The notes under the pieces: generated by a model
The model's database searches: none
Told to the model about the DNA's origin: nothing
The model's input: the letters and a program-made list of their open reading frames with translations, nothing else
Program-made: the position numbers and the translations under genes
In this document: in pieces, positions 17,845 through 26,126 of the stretch
Layout: the number at the start of each line of letters is the position of its first letter
Position numbering within the stretch: the first letter of the stretch is position 1
From: Paenibacillus baekrokdamisoli
GTDB taxonomy: Bacteria > Bacillota > Bacilli > Paenibacillales > Paenibacillaceae
DNA length: 64,000 nucleotides
Reading direction: 5' to 3'
NCBI RefSeq assembly: GCF_003945345.1
Contig: NZ_AP019308.1
Location: 5,880,501-5,944,500, forward strand

Positions 17845-19022
17845 TTATTTCGGGTTACTATGGTTTCAGCAACAGCGGTGATGAAGCTGTTTTGAAATCT
17901 ATCCTGTTCGCACTGGAGGAAGAAGGCGCGCAGGAAGGTGTGAAGATAGTGCCGATTGTCTTATCCATCGATCCGGCATGGACGAGTGAGATGTACGGTG
18001 TCGAAGCCGTGCATCGGATGAGACTCGGCGAGGTTATCCGAGCTATTCGCAGCAGCGATGGTCTTATCAGCGGCGGCGGAAGCTTGCTGCAGGATGCGAC
18101 AAGCGCGAAGACGATTCCTTATTATACGGGCGTGCTGAAGCTTGCACAGCTGCTTCGCAAGCCGACGTTCATTTACGCGCAAGGCATTGGGCCGGTGAAC
18201 CGCCGGTGGATGGATCGACTGATCCGCGGCGTTATGCGGCGCAGCGCGTATGTGTCTGTGCGGGATGAGGGATCCGCCCAGCTTCTTGGGCGAATCGGTC
18301 TGCCGCGTGAGCGGATCGACGTTGTACCCGATCCGGTCATGGGGCTGCCGCTGCCGGAGGCAGCGAAGCCGCTTGCGCGCGAAGCTGCTGCGGCTGGCGG
18401 GCTTGGCCTTGGGGCCGCGGCTATGCCGGCGGCGGCCCCGGGCCGCGCGGATGCGCCTGCAGCGGCGGCGGAAGGCCTGCCGCTGGTCGGCGTGTCCTTG
18501 CGCCATTGGCGCAAGGACGGCGCCGACCTGGCGCGCGTCGCCGCGGCGCTGGGCGCGCTGGCCCGCAGCCGAGCTGTGCGGCTGCGGTTCCTGCCCTTTC
18601 ACACCCCATCAGACGCAGAAGCGTCACGATGGGTGATCGAGCAGATCGGCGATCTCGGCGCAAGCACAGCTGAGATTGCCACGTCAGGCGACGACCCCCA
18701 GCACATGCTGCTGGAGGTCAGCCGGTGTGACGCGCTGCTGGGCATGCGCCTGCACGCGTTGATCTACGCGGCCAACCAGTCAGTTCCCATGGTTGGACTC
18801 TCTTACGATCCGAAGATCGACCAGTTCCTCAGCCGGATTGGCATTAAGCCGATTGGCACGACGGAATCGCTCGATTCAGCTAGCTTCGTAGTCGAGATGG
18901 CTCGGCTGCTGGACGATCCCGCTGCATGGCGAGCGCAGCATCAACAAGCGATTAACCAATTAAAGCAAGAAGCACGCATGCCAGCGAAACAAATTGCTAA
19001 GCTGCTGCGTTTAAATAATTGA
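17793..19022 (+). CDS. csaB: Polysaccharide pyruvyl transferase CsaB
   Basis: Adds the pyruvate ketal to the secondary cell-wall polymer that SLH domains bind; it acts in the cytoplasm. 409 residues with the PF04230 signatures SGYYGFSNSGDEAVL at the N-terminus, GGSLLQDATS, YAQGIGP and the C-terminal GMRLHALIYA. The ATG at 17793 follows GGAGGGAG by 12 bases; a GTG at 17784 is an alternative. The gene overlaps the DUF5693 gene. Residues of about 185-230 form an unusual Ala/Gly/Pro-rich insert encoded by very GC-rich DNA (about 18350-18600), unlike the flanks. The SLH proteins in this window are the expected beneficiaries of its product. Confidence 0.95.
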   Translation: MVTSLRAGETELQVRRVVISGYYGFSNSGDEAVLKSILFALEEEGAQEGVKIVPIVLSIDPAWTSEMYGVEAVHRMRLGEVIRAIRSSDGLISGGGSLLQDATSAKTIPYYTGVLKLAQLLRKPTFIYAQGIGPVNRRWMDRLIRGVMRRSAYVSVRDEGSAQLLGRIGLPRERIDVVPDPVMGLPLPEAAKPLAREAAAAGGLGLGAAAMPAAAPGRADAPAAAAEGLPLVGVSLRHWRKDGADLARVAAALGALARSRAVRLRFLPFHTPSDAEASRWVIEQIGDLGASTAEIATSGDDPQHMLLEVSRCDALLGMRLHALIYAANQSVPMVGLSYDPKIDQFLSRIGIKPIGTTESLDSASFVVEMARLLDDPAAWRAQHQQAINQLKQEARMPAKQIAKLLRLNN

Positions 19023-19035
19023 GGTGACAACAAGA

Positions 19036-19809
19036 ATGAGCCAAGCTGCCATTCAGAGCGTACCTACCGTTTCGATATACGGTATTCGCTTCTCCAAACT
19101 AAATATGACCGATACCGTTCAATATTTGATCAATCGGGTGGAACGCCGTGAACCGACTCAGGTCATCACGGGTAATCCGATCATGGTCATGGCTGCGCTG
19201 GAGCAGCCGAATTTTCACCGAGTCATGTGTGATGCAGAGCTCGTCGTACCTGATGGTACCGGTGTGGTTTGGGCTGCCAAGCATATCGGCCAGCCAGTTA
19301 CAGAACGTGTAGCTGGATACGATCTGCTTCACCGATTAATGCAGATTGGGGAGCAGCGCAGCTGGCGCGTTTTCCTACTGGGAACGACACAGGCAATTAT
19401 TGAGCAGACCGCGATCAAGCTGCAGGAGCAATATCCGGGCGTAACGATAGTGGGCTATCGCAACGGTTATTTCGGTCCTGATCAGGATGAAGAGGTTGTC
19501 CAGTACATACGTGCAAGCGAGTCGGATCTCCTATTCGTTGCACGTTCTGTTGATACACAGGAGCCTTGGATAAGTAAGTATAAAGAAGCTTTTGGGGTTC
19601 CGGTTATTATGGGTGTTGGCGGTAGTTTTGACGTGATTTCGGGCAATCTAAAACGTGCCCCCAAGATTTTTCAGAAGATGCGTATGGAATGGCTCTACCG
19701 GCTTCTTCAGCAGCCATCACGGTACAAGAGAATGTTCGCTCTGCCGAAATTCGTAGTCAAAGTGATGCGAGATAAAGAAAACGTCGGGAAACATCGTCCA
19801 ACCACCTGA
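19036..19809 (+). CDS. tagA: WecG/TagA/CpsF family glycosyltransferase
   Basis: 257 residues. Members transfer N-acetylmannosamine(uronic acid) to undecaprenyl-PP-GlcNAc, making the linkage disaccharide of wall polymers. Visible motifs: TGNPIMVMAALE, ELVVPDGTGVVWAA and the C-terminal RMEWLYRLLQQPSRYKRM. The usual 'VGLGxPxQE' loop reads VARSVDTQEPW here, so the conserved Gly and Pro are lost while QE is kept; activity may still be intact, but this is odd. The ATG at 19036 is preferred over GTG 19024 because GAGGTG (19021-19026) is nine bases ahead. It sits between csaB and tagO as expected for wall-polymer synthesis. The exact sugar is not known. Confidence 0.9.
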   Translation: MSQAAIQSVPTVSIYGIRFSKLNMTDTVQYLINRVERREPTQVITGNPIMVMAALEQPNFHRVMCDAELVVPDGTGVVWAAKHIGQPVTERVAGYDLLHRLMQIGEQRSWRVFLLGTTQAIIEQTAIKLQEQYPGVTIVGYRNGYFGPDQDEEVVQYIRASESDLLFVARSVDTQEPWISKYKEAFGVPVIMGVGGSFDVISGNLKRAPKIFQKMRMEWLYRLLQQPSRYKRMFALPKFVVKVMRDKENVGKHRPTT

Positions 19810-19912
19810 AAAGTTGGATAAAATCGCTGAAAATGCTTGAAAATGAGAGTGGTATTTCTTTTTCAAACAGCGTATAATTCATTCCGGCGGTAGCTTTGAA
19901 AGGGAGATGGAG

Positions 19913-21046
19913 ATGACTGAGGTCGTTCTTTATGTGGTAGGGTTCATAATTTCGCTTGTTCTTGCACTTGTACTTACTCCATTCGTTATTAAATTGGCTT
20001 ACAAAGTCGGGGCTATAGACAAGCCCAATCACCGTAAGGTTCATACGCGTATTATGCCGCGCTTAGGCGGACTTGGGATATATGCAGCATTTATTGGCGC
20101 TTATTTCGTCATTAAACCGTTCATTCCAGACGGTTTGCTGCGCAACTACGATACCAACTTAATTAATGCCATGCTTGCCGGGGGATCCATTATCATCGTT
20201 ATAGGTGCTTTGGATGACCGGTTCGAATTATCAGCTAAAGTAAAACTGCTCGGCCAAATCATTGCCGCGTGCGTTGTTGTGCTCGGCTTTGGCGTCAAAA
20301 TCGACCTGCTCAACATCCCGTTCGGGGAAGCGATGCAGCCGATTGCTTCATGGATCAGTATTCCGCTGACGATTTTATGGATTGTGGGCGTAACGAACGC
20401 GATCAATCTCATTGATGGATTGGATGGCCTGGCAGCGGGTGTCTCTGCGATTGCGATCGGGACAATTATGGTCATGGCGGCTATCATGGGCTTCGCACCT
20501 GTTATTCTGCTTAGTGTCCTGCTCCTTGGAGGAATCATCGGTTTTCTCGCCTACAACTTCCATCCTGCCAAAATCTTCATGGGCGACACCGGCTCCTTAT
20601 TCCTAGGGTTCAGTCTCGCAACGCTCTCCATGCTTGGATTCAAGCAGGTAACGATTGTATCCTTCCTCACACCGCTTCTTATCATTGGTGTACCGCTTTC
20701 GGATACATTCTTCGCCATCGTACGTCGCTGGGTGAATAAGAAGCCAATCTTTGCCCCTGATAAGGGTCATCTGCATCATTGCTTGCGTGAACTGGGCTAT
20801 AGCCATCGGAAGACTGTGCTAATCATTTATGCGATTGCAACCTTCTTCGGCATCTGTGCGATTCTGCAATCCACCATTGTACAATCGACCGCAGCCAACT
20901 GGATCACGTTCGCTGTTATCCTGGTGCTCGTCTTTGTTTTACAAATTGGCGCTGAACTCATTGGGATCGTCGATAAGTCTCGCCGACCTGTACTTAGCTT
21001 CATTCAGCGTGTGCTTATGCGTACAGAGCAATCCCGTTCCAAATAA
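19913..21046 (+). CDS. tagO: Undecaprenyl-phosphate GlcNAc-1-phosphate transferase (TagO/WecA type)
   Basis: Starts wall-polymer assembly by moving GlcNAc-1-P from UDP-GlcNAc to undecaprenyl phosphate at the membrane. 377 residues with about ten hydrophobic spans. The MraY/WecA family motifs are all present: an Asp-Asp pair in GALDDRFEL, NLIDGLDGLAAG, FMGDTGSLFLG and the HLHHCL loop. ATG 19913 is chosen over ATG 19907 because GGGAG (19902-19906) is then six bases ahead. There is a gap of about 100 bases after tagA, so it may have its own promoter, though a clear one was not found. A strong terminator follows. Confidence 0.94.
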   Translation: MTEVVLYVVGFIISLVLALVLTPFVIKLAYKVGAIDKPNHRKVHTRIMPRLGGLGIYAAFIGAYFVIKPFIPDGLLRNYDTNLINAMLAGGSIIIVIGALDDRFELSAKVKLLGQIIAACVVVLGFGVKIDLLNIPFGEAMQPIASWISIPLTILWIVGVTNAINLIDGLDGLAAGVSAIAIGTIMVMAAIMGFAPVILLSVLLLGGIIGFLAYNFHPAKIFMGDTGSLFLGFSLATLSMLGFKQVTIVSFLTPLLIIGVPLSDTFFAIVRRWVNKKPIFAPDKGHLHHCLRELGYSHRKTVLIIYAIATFFGICAILQSTIVQSTAANWITFAVILVLVFVLQIGAELIGIVDKSRRPVLSFIQRVLMRTEQSRSK

Positions 21047-21071
21047 CCAAACCAATCTAACTGGTAAAATA

Positions 21072-21105
21072 AAACTCCGCTTCCAAACTGGAAGCGGAGT
21101 TTTTG
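21072..21105 (+). terminator. Rho-independent terminator after tagO
   Basis: A stem of about 12 bp (AAACTCCGCTTCC with GGAAGCGGAGTTT) and a T run. Confidence 0.9.
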
Positions 21106-21239
21106 ATGTTTTCATTGGGTATGAAGGTAAACCCAAGCCTTAGCTATTAATTGAAAGGAAAGTGGATTACCTTTACGGCAAGGTTATGACAACAGGATAT
21201 CCTTAGTGGCAATTCATCCAGCTATTTCTCATTGTAATC

Positions 21240-21267
21240 TAAACTTTTACCATTTTAGCGCCGATAA
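21240..21267 (+). promoter_or_regulatory. Strong SigD-type promoter before a giant SLH protein
   Basis: TAAA at 21240-21243 and GCCGATAA at 21260-21267 are separated by exactly 16 bases, the same spacing as the hag and flaG promoters in this window. The -35 is perfect and the -10 matches GCCGATAT at seven of eight positions. It ends 50 bases before the start codon of the SLH gene. Confidence 0.75.
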
Positions 21268-21317
21268 CAAGAGTACAGTAAACTATGAGATTGGTACTCA
21301 AGTGGAGGAGGCATATC

Positions 21318-24300
21318 GTGATTAAGAAATTAGGTACATGGTTCATTTTATTAGCCTTAGTCATCCAACTACTGCCTGCCAGCGGTATCCAGACAGCTAC
21401 AGCAGCTACAGGGAATTTCACATTCCCAAGTGAAAGTGATCAAATTGGCTCGCCGCGTGTTACTACAGACGAGCGAATAACACTCACGGGTACACTTAAT
21501 AATGTGGATCCGACATCAATATCTTATAATGTCTATCAGATTATCGACCCTTCTACAGAAAAAATCGGAAGTAAGAGAGAAAATCTGACGAGTAACGTTT
21601 CAGTGGCTGGATTTTCTGTTCAAATATTCAACATTCAGCTTTTCCCTGGTTTGAACAAAATCACATTTAAAGGAACACAAGGCGGCGGTGAGGTTACTAA
21701 CTCCATCTACGTTGAATATCGGAATGGACCTATGCTGTATGATCTTACCGCCAATCTGGACGGTAACAATTTTCCAATCTTAGAGAATGGAACTACAGTT
21801 GTTCAGTCCAATGCTTCTAAAGGCCGTTCTACAGCTGATATAAGTATTACAGGTAAAGCACCTAATGCACAATCTGTAACCATCGTTGTTAATGGTAGCA
21901 GTAAAACCTACTCTGTTAACAGTGCCAATGGAAATACGTTTGCAGCAGCGCCGATTACTTTGCAAAAAGGGAAGAATTCCGTAAAAATCAAAATATCAAA
22001 TGGAACACAGGTTATAGAAACTACACGCGATATAGCTTTTTATAATGGCAGTGTAACGTTCTATGATGTGAATTTGAATGAAATCGATTCAGCCAATGCA
22101 ACAGCCCAGTCACAAGCACTTGAGTATAGTCCTAATTTTGTTTATTCGGATAATGCGAATACACTGACGGTTACAGGTAAAGTAATTGTGCCCAACAGCT
22201 ATCATGAGGTAGTGACAGACCCAACTACAACTCCACCAACAAAGAAGTTCTTTCCACATCCAGATCCGTATTCAGCTGCTACTGATGCGAACAACTTGAA
22301 GGCATCGCTTAAAGCTTCAATGAAACTCGTGAGCGCAGCTCAGTATGATGATCTTACTGGAAGTATTGCGAGTATATCAGTTGTAGGTACACCAGCGGCG
22401 ACAGACTTGTTCTTTGTTTATGATTATAAAATCAATTTAGGAGCAATAAGTGCATTATCAAAAGATGCTTTGTATAACTTTAAGCTGTCAGCAAGAAATG
22501 AAGTTAATGCTCATTTGAATCTAACCCCGACTGAGGAAGGTACTAATAGTTTGTATTTCTCTCTAAGAGACGGTACAAAAGCTTTCATAAGCGATATTAA
22601 CTACCTGCCAGGATATAAATCCACTTCCTATGAGGGAATAGAAGGCGTCTCTCTAAATGGCAAGAACCTCTACGGTCTTCCTTTGGGTGTTGAAATTCTC
22701 GTAGGAAATCCTGCCGGGGGTAGCCAAACTGTTAACGTTGATCGAATCGAGGATTTATATGGCAAGCATATGGACAGCGGAACCCCAGGTACAATTCCTT
22801 CAGGGACATATGTTATCAAGCCTGTTAGTCAACCTCTAGTAACCAAGATAGTAAACGGTCAGCTAAAAACGTTCCAGCGTGTTATCATTGAATTTCCTAA
22901 GATGCCTTATGAAGGAACACAAACAATCACATTCAGTGTGGCTGGCGGTGCAGGTCCTGAGAAGACGAAATTCACACTTTTGTATGGTCCTTATGTGAAC
23001 TTCAAAACAGTTTATGATCATATGGAAGTCAAAGATGATTCGACAAAAGCGATTGGTGATCGGATCAACGAAATAATTGGTGGTAACTCTGCAATTATTT
23101 CGAAGTTCAACTTATTTGAAGGTGAATTGCAAAACATCAATGACACTAGTGAGATTAGATATAAGGCAGATCCAACAGCGGGACCGCGTACTATGTATTT
23201 CTATATTAATAATGTTCCTTTTCAAATAAAAAATGTTGACAGTAATGATATTCATGATACACATTTTACGCTGGATATACCTGATGTTACAGATGCAACA
23301 GGGAGATTAACAGCACTAACTTCAGTGATGAAGGCCCTTTATAATGGTGAGAATGTCATTAAACTGGTATTTCAAAGCTCCAAAAGCTATTATGAGAAAA
23401 TTGTTCGTGTTAATGTAATACCAACCAATCTGCCAATTATACCTGCAGATACAACTGGCGTTTTCCCGTTCACATTTCAAGAGGGCATTAGTGATATTAA
23501 ACCTATTTACAATGATCCTAAGTTCAAAAAGCAAGGTGCCATATACACAACGAATGAAGCATTCATGAACATTTATGGTACATTTGACTTTATCGACCTC
23601 GGAAAGACTTATCAAGAAGTAGAGAGCAAAATGCAATTATTATTAACTGATGATGATCTGTCACCTTCTGTTACTCATCTTCCAGCTAATGATTATATTT
23701 TCAAAATTACTGGTGCAGGACTTACATCTGATATTACATGGAGTTTATCTCAACCTTTCATGGTTGTTAACGGTGACGCTAATGTTGGGATTTATCCAAA
23801 CGGTGGTGCAATCAATGGTAACCTTGTCGTTCGATACGATCTGGCTACACAAGCATTCTCTTTCCTATTGAAGAAACAAGAATTGAATGCCGATGGTAGT
23901 TCGAGTGTATACCTCTTTAATGTTTTTAACAGTGGTCTATATGGTCCAAAAGCGACCTACCGCTTAGAAGTTGATCCAACGACTTTACCTTATAAAATTC
24001 TTCGTCCTTATTTACCTGCAGAGGGTATCACGAATAAGAACTTTGTAGATGTGATTATTAATGCTAAGGGCGCTGAAAAAGTGACCATTAATAAGCAAGT
24101 AGCGGATAAATTCGCATATGATTCGGATAATAATCCCCAGAATGGGATTGAATATCCAAATGCTTTTAAGACGACAGTTACTGGATTGAAACCAGGGCTA
24201 AACAAAATTAGTTTCACAATTGAAAGTGCGACTAATAAAGTAAGCAACTACTTTGAAATTAAATACACACCAACTAATATACCTGGTGCAGAGTTTTTAG

Positions 24301-25553
24301 ATGATATGAAGAGTTCAAATAAAGTCTTTGATGGCGCAGTTAGCCTAACGTTCCCAAAAGGCACAGCGCTAATTCGGAGAGACTTTAACGTCCCTGCTAA
24401 TTTGAAGAATCAAGTGTTTACAGATCATAAGCTCTTGTTTGCAATTGCCAATCCAGAAGATGGTGTAGTGGATCGGCGTGAATATGATAGTCCGCCGGCA
24501 GACTTTGACTTAATCATGCAGAACTTTGGTACAAGATTTAAAGTGTCATTCCCGACCCGTTTTGCGAAATCCAGTCCTGTATACTGGATTGACGCAGGTC
24601 TTGCTGATGATCCAAGCACATCTGGTTATGATCCATTAAAGATGGGTGTAGATCCTTATCAATATCCAGGGGCTAAGGGACCGGGTGGCACGAAGATACC
24701 GACCTACGATGATCGTCCAGATGACAGAGAACTCATCGTATCCAAACGAGGTACATTAACACTTGCATTTGATCCGAATATGCGTGAAGGTGTAGGAACA
24801 ATTGTTACGGTGTACCGTTATGACGTGAAGAATAAATTCTGGGTAAACTTGGGTGGAACAGTGGATCCCAAGAAGAATACGATTACTGTTCCTTTCGATC
24901 AATTCGGTTATTATGTCGTTGCCAAAATGACTTATTCTTTCGCGGATGTAACGAATCATCCGTATGCACGTAACTATATGGAAGCTATTTTCTCTAAGGG
25001 TGTCATGAATGCCGCCAATTTCGATGATTTTGGTGCAGACATGTACACAACTCGTGGTGAATTTACGCGTATGGTCGTTAAGGCGCTGAATCTGCCGCTT
25101 AACTATGAGCTAAGCAAGCCGCACTTTGACGATGTTCCTCCAATTATTAACCAAGACGCATTATGGGACTTCAGCTATATCGAAACAGCGGCACGCGAAG
25201 GTCTTATCCGTGGGACACAGCCTAGAGCATTTGAACCAACGGCCAATCTTACTCGTGGTGACGCAGCAGTCTTCCTTGCTAGGGCATTAAATCTCAAGCT
25301 TGAGACAGATCCGGCTAAGATCGATAAGGGCCTGCAGAAGGTCTTCAAGGATTATTCGGATATCAATTACTATGCTAAAGCTGCTGTTCTGGCAATAGCT
25401 AAAAAGGGTTACATTCAAGGAGTGCCGATTGATGCTTCTGATTTGAAGAAAGGTTACGTATTCGAGCCCAAGTCAAGTCTTCTTCGTTCTGATGCGGCGA
25501 TTATTATGGGTAAAGTGCTTGTAGACCTGAAACGACTTCCAAAGATGAATTAA
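21318..25553 (+). CDS. Very large secreted protein with three C-terminal SLH domains
   Basis: 1411 residues. GTG 21318 is chosen because GGAGGAGG lies seven bases ahead and the product then starts with a signal peptide (MIKKLGTW, hydrophobic core, cleavage near ATAA). Residues from about 30 to 1200 are beta-rich, with Ig-like stretches and no enzymatic motif I recognise; 'GLNKITF'-type segments recur at about 120 and 960. The last 210 residues are three SLH domains (SFADVTNHPYAR, HFDDVPPIIN, VFKDYSDINYY), with TTRGE, LTRGD and LLRSD as the anchoring motifs. Inference: a wall-bound surface protein. The SigD promoter upstream ties its expression to motility, which is unusual for such a protein. 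Confidence 0.9.
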   Translation: MIKKLGTWFILLALVIQLLPASGIQTATAATGNFTFPSESDQIGSPRVTTDERITLTGTLNNVDPTSISYNVYQIIDPSTEKIGSKRENLTSNVSVAGFSVQIFNIQLFPGLNKITFKGTQGGGEVTNSIYVEYRNGPMLYDLTANLDGNNFPILENGTTVVQSNASKGRSTADISITGKAPNAQSVTIVVNGSSKTYSVNSANGNTFAAAPITLQKGKNSVKIKISNGTQVIETTRDIAFYNGSVTFYDVNLNEIDSANATAQSQALEYSPNFVYSDNANTLTVTGKVIVPNSYHEVVTDPTTTPPTKKFFPHPDPYSAATDANNLKASLKASMKLVSAAQYDDLTGSIASISVVGTPAATDLFFVYDYKINLGAISALSKDALYNFKLSARNEVNAHLNLTPTEEGTNSLYFSLRDGTKAFISDINYLPGYKSTSYEGIEGVSLNGKNLYGLPLGVEILVGNPAGGSQTVNVDRIEDLYGKHMDSGTPGTIPSGTYVIKPVSQPLVTKIVNGQLKTFQRVIIEFPKMPYEGTQTITFSVAGGAGPEKTKFTLLYGPYVNFKTVYDHMEVKDDSTKAIGDRINEIIGGNSAIISKFNLFEGELQNINDTSEIRYKADPTAGPRTMYFYINNVPFQIKNVDSNDIHDTHFTLDIPDVTDATGRLTALTSVMKALYNGENVIKLVFQSSKSYYEKIVRVNVIPTNLPIIPADTTGVFPFTFQEGISDIKPIYNDPKFKKQGAIYTTNEAFMNIYGTFDFIDLGKTYQEVESKMQLLLTDDDLSPSVTHLPANDYIFKITGAGLTSDITWSLSQPFMVVNGDANVGIYPNGGAINGNLVVRYDLATQAFSFLLKKQELNADGSSSVYLFNVFNSGLYGPKATYRLEVDPTTLPYKILRPYLPAEGITNKNFVDVIINAKGAEKVTINKQVADKFAYDSDNNPQNGIEYPNAFKTTVTGLKPGLNKISFTIESATNKVSNYFEIKYTPTNIPGAEFLDDMKSSNKVFDGAVSLTFPKGTALIRRDFNVPANLKNQVFTDHKLLFAIANPEDGVVDRREYDSPPADFDLIMQNFGTRFKVSFPTRFAKSSPVYWIDAGLADDPSTSGYDPLKMGVDPYQYPGAKGPGGTKIPTYDDRPDDRELIVSKRGTLTLAFDPNMREGVGTIVTVYRYDVKNKFWVNLGGTVDPKKNTITVPFDQFGYYVVAKMTYSFADVTNHPYARNYMEAIFSKGVMNAANFDDFGADMYTTRGEFTRMVVKALNLPLNYELSKPHFDDVPPIINQDALWDFSYIETAAREGLIRGTQPRAFEPTANLTRGDAAVFLARALNLKLETDPAKIDKGLQKVFKDYSDINYYAKAAVLAIAKKGYIQGVPIDASDLKKGYVFEPKSSLLRSDAAIIMGKVLVDLKRLPKMN

Positions 25554-25566
25554 ATAGTTGAGCATG

Positions 25567-25616
25567 GAGGCTGCCCATGATGTTCTGGGCAGCCTCTTCC
25601 ATTAAAAGGAAGAGGC
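25567..25616 (+). terminator. Two overlapping, mutually exclusive hairpins after the SLH gene
   Basis: GAGGCTGCCCA (25567-25577) pairs with TGGGCAGCCTC (25586-25596), and GCCTCTTCC (25592-25600) pairs with GGAAGAGGC (25608-25616). Both stems are perfect and share GCCTC (25592-25596), so only one can form at a time. Only a short GTTT follows, so termination efficiency is uncertain. Confidence 0.55.
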
Positions 25617-25877
25617 GTTTAATGATGCTCTTTTCACTTGGGAAATGTTTTCTATCGACGTTGATGAGACTTTTGGGCTATACTTACATTCGTGCTGGAC
25701 AAGTAGGTAGAAATAGATTTGTCCTCGCAGGATCGACAGAATAGGCGACATAATAAGGATTGAAAAAGTTTTTTTAACAACAACGCAACTTTTTCGAACC
25801 TACTGCGTTTAAATACATGTACATAGCGGTAAGAATGAATGGCCCGTGTATTTTTGGAACATATTCACAAATAGCTC

Positions 25878-25906
25878 TTTACGCTAGAATTAGCCCATTG
25901 TATAAT
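25878..25906 (+). promoter_or_regulatory. SigA promoter of the S-layer gene
   Basis: TTTACG at 25878-25883, a 17-base spacer and a perfect TATAAT at 25901-25906. A start near 25913 gives a leader of about 215 nt before ATG 26127. Confidence 0.7.
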
Positions 25907-26126
25907 ATTAAAGTGGCTTTGCTAGTCTACCAATTTTTACAAACTTCTTCTGTTTACAAGTTTCTGCGACAACATTCCACAAGGATGAACGGATCGCAGA
26001 CATCTTATACGAAATCTGCTCAACTCTGGGAAGGGGGTGAATCGGCTAATGAGACAAAAGGGCAATCAATATTTCATTCAAACATCTCAACAACCGAAGC
26101 ATTTTAGAGGAGGAGAAACAAAGGTT

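Larger units (their letters stand above)
25554..26126 (+). other. Long untranslated region before the S-layer gene
   Basis: 573 bases without a convincing separate gene. It holds two alternative hairpins (25567-25616), a SigA promoter (25878-25906), a potential leader hairpin (TCTGCG at 25963-25968 with CGCAGA at 25995-26000) and a first ribosome site with in-frame ATG at 26049 in addition to the main start at 26127. The transcript leader would be about 215 nt. Long, structured leaders are common for abundant S-layer mRNAs and can raise their stability; that role is inferred. Confidence 0.6.

Noticed and set aside
17961..18663. Minus-strand frames opposite csaB
   Set aside because: Shadow frames of a GC-rich gene with clear PF04230 motifs on the plus strand.
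25817..26107. A 96-residue frame upstream of the S-layer gene
   Set aside because: It crosses the predicted promoter and has no ribosome site or protein-like composition.
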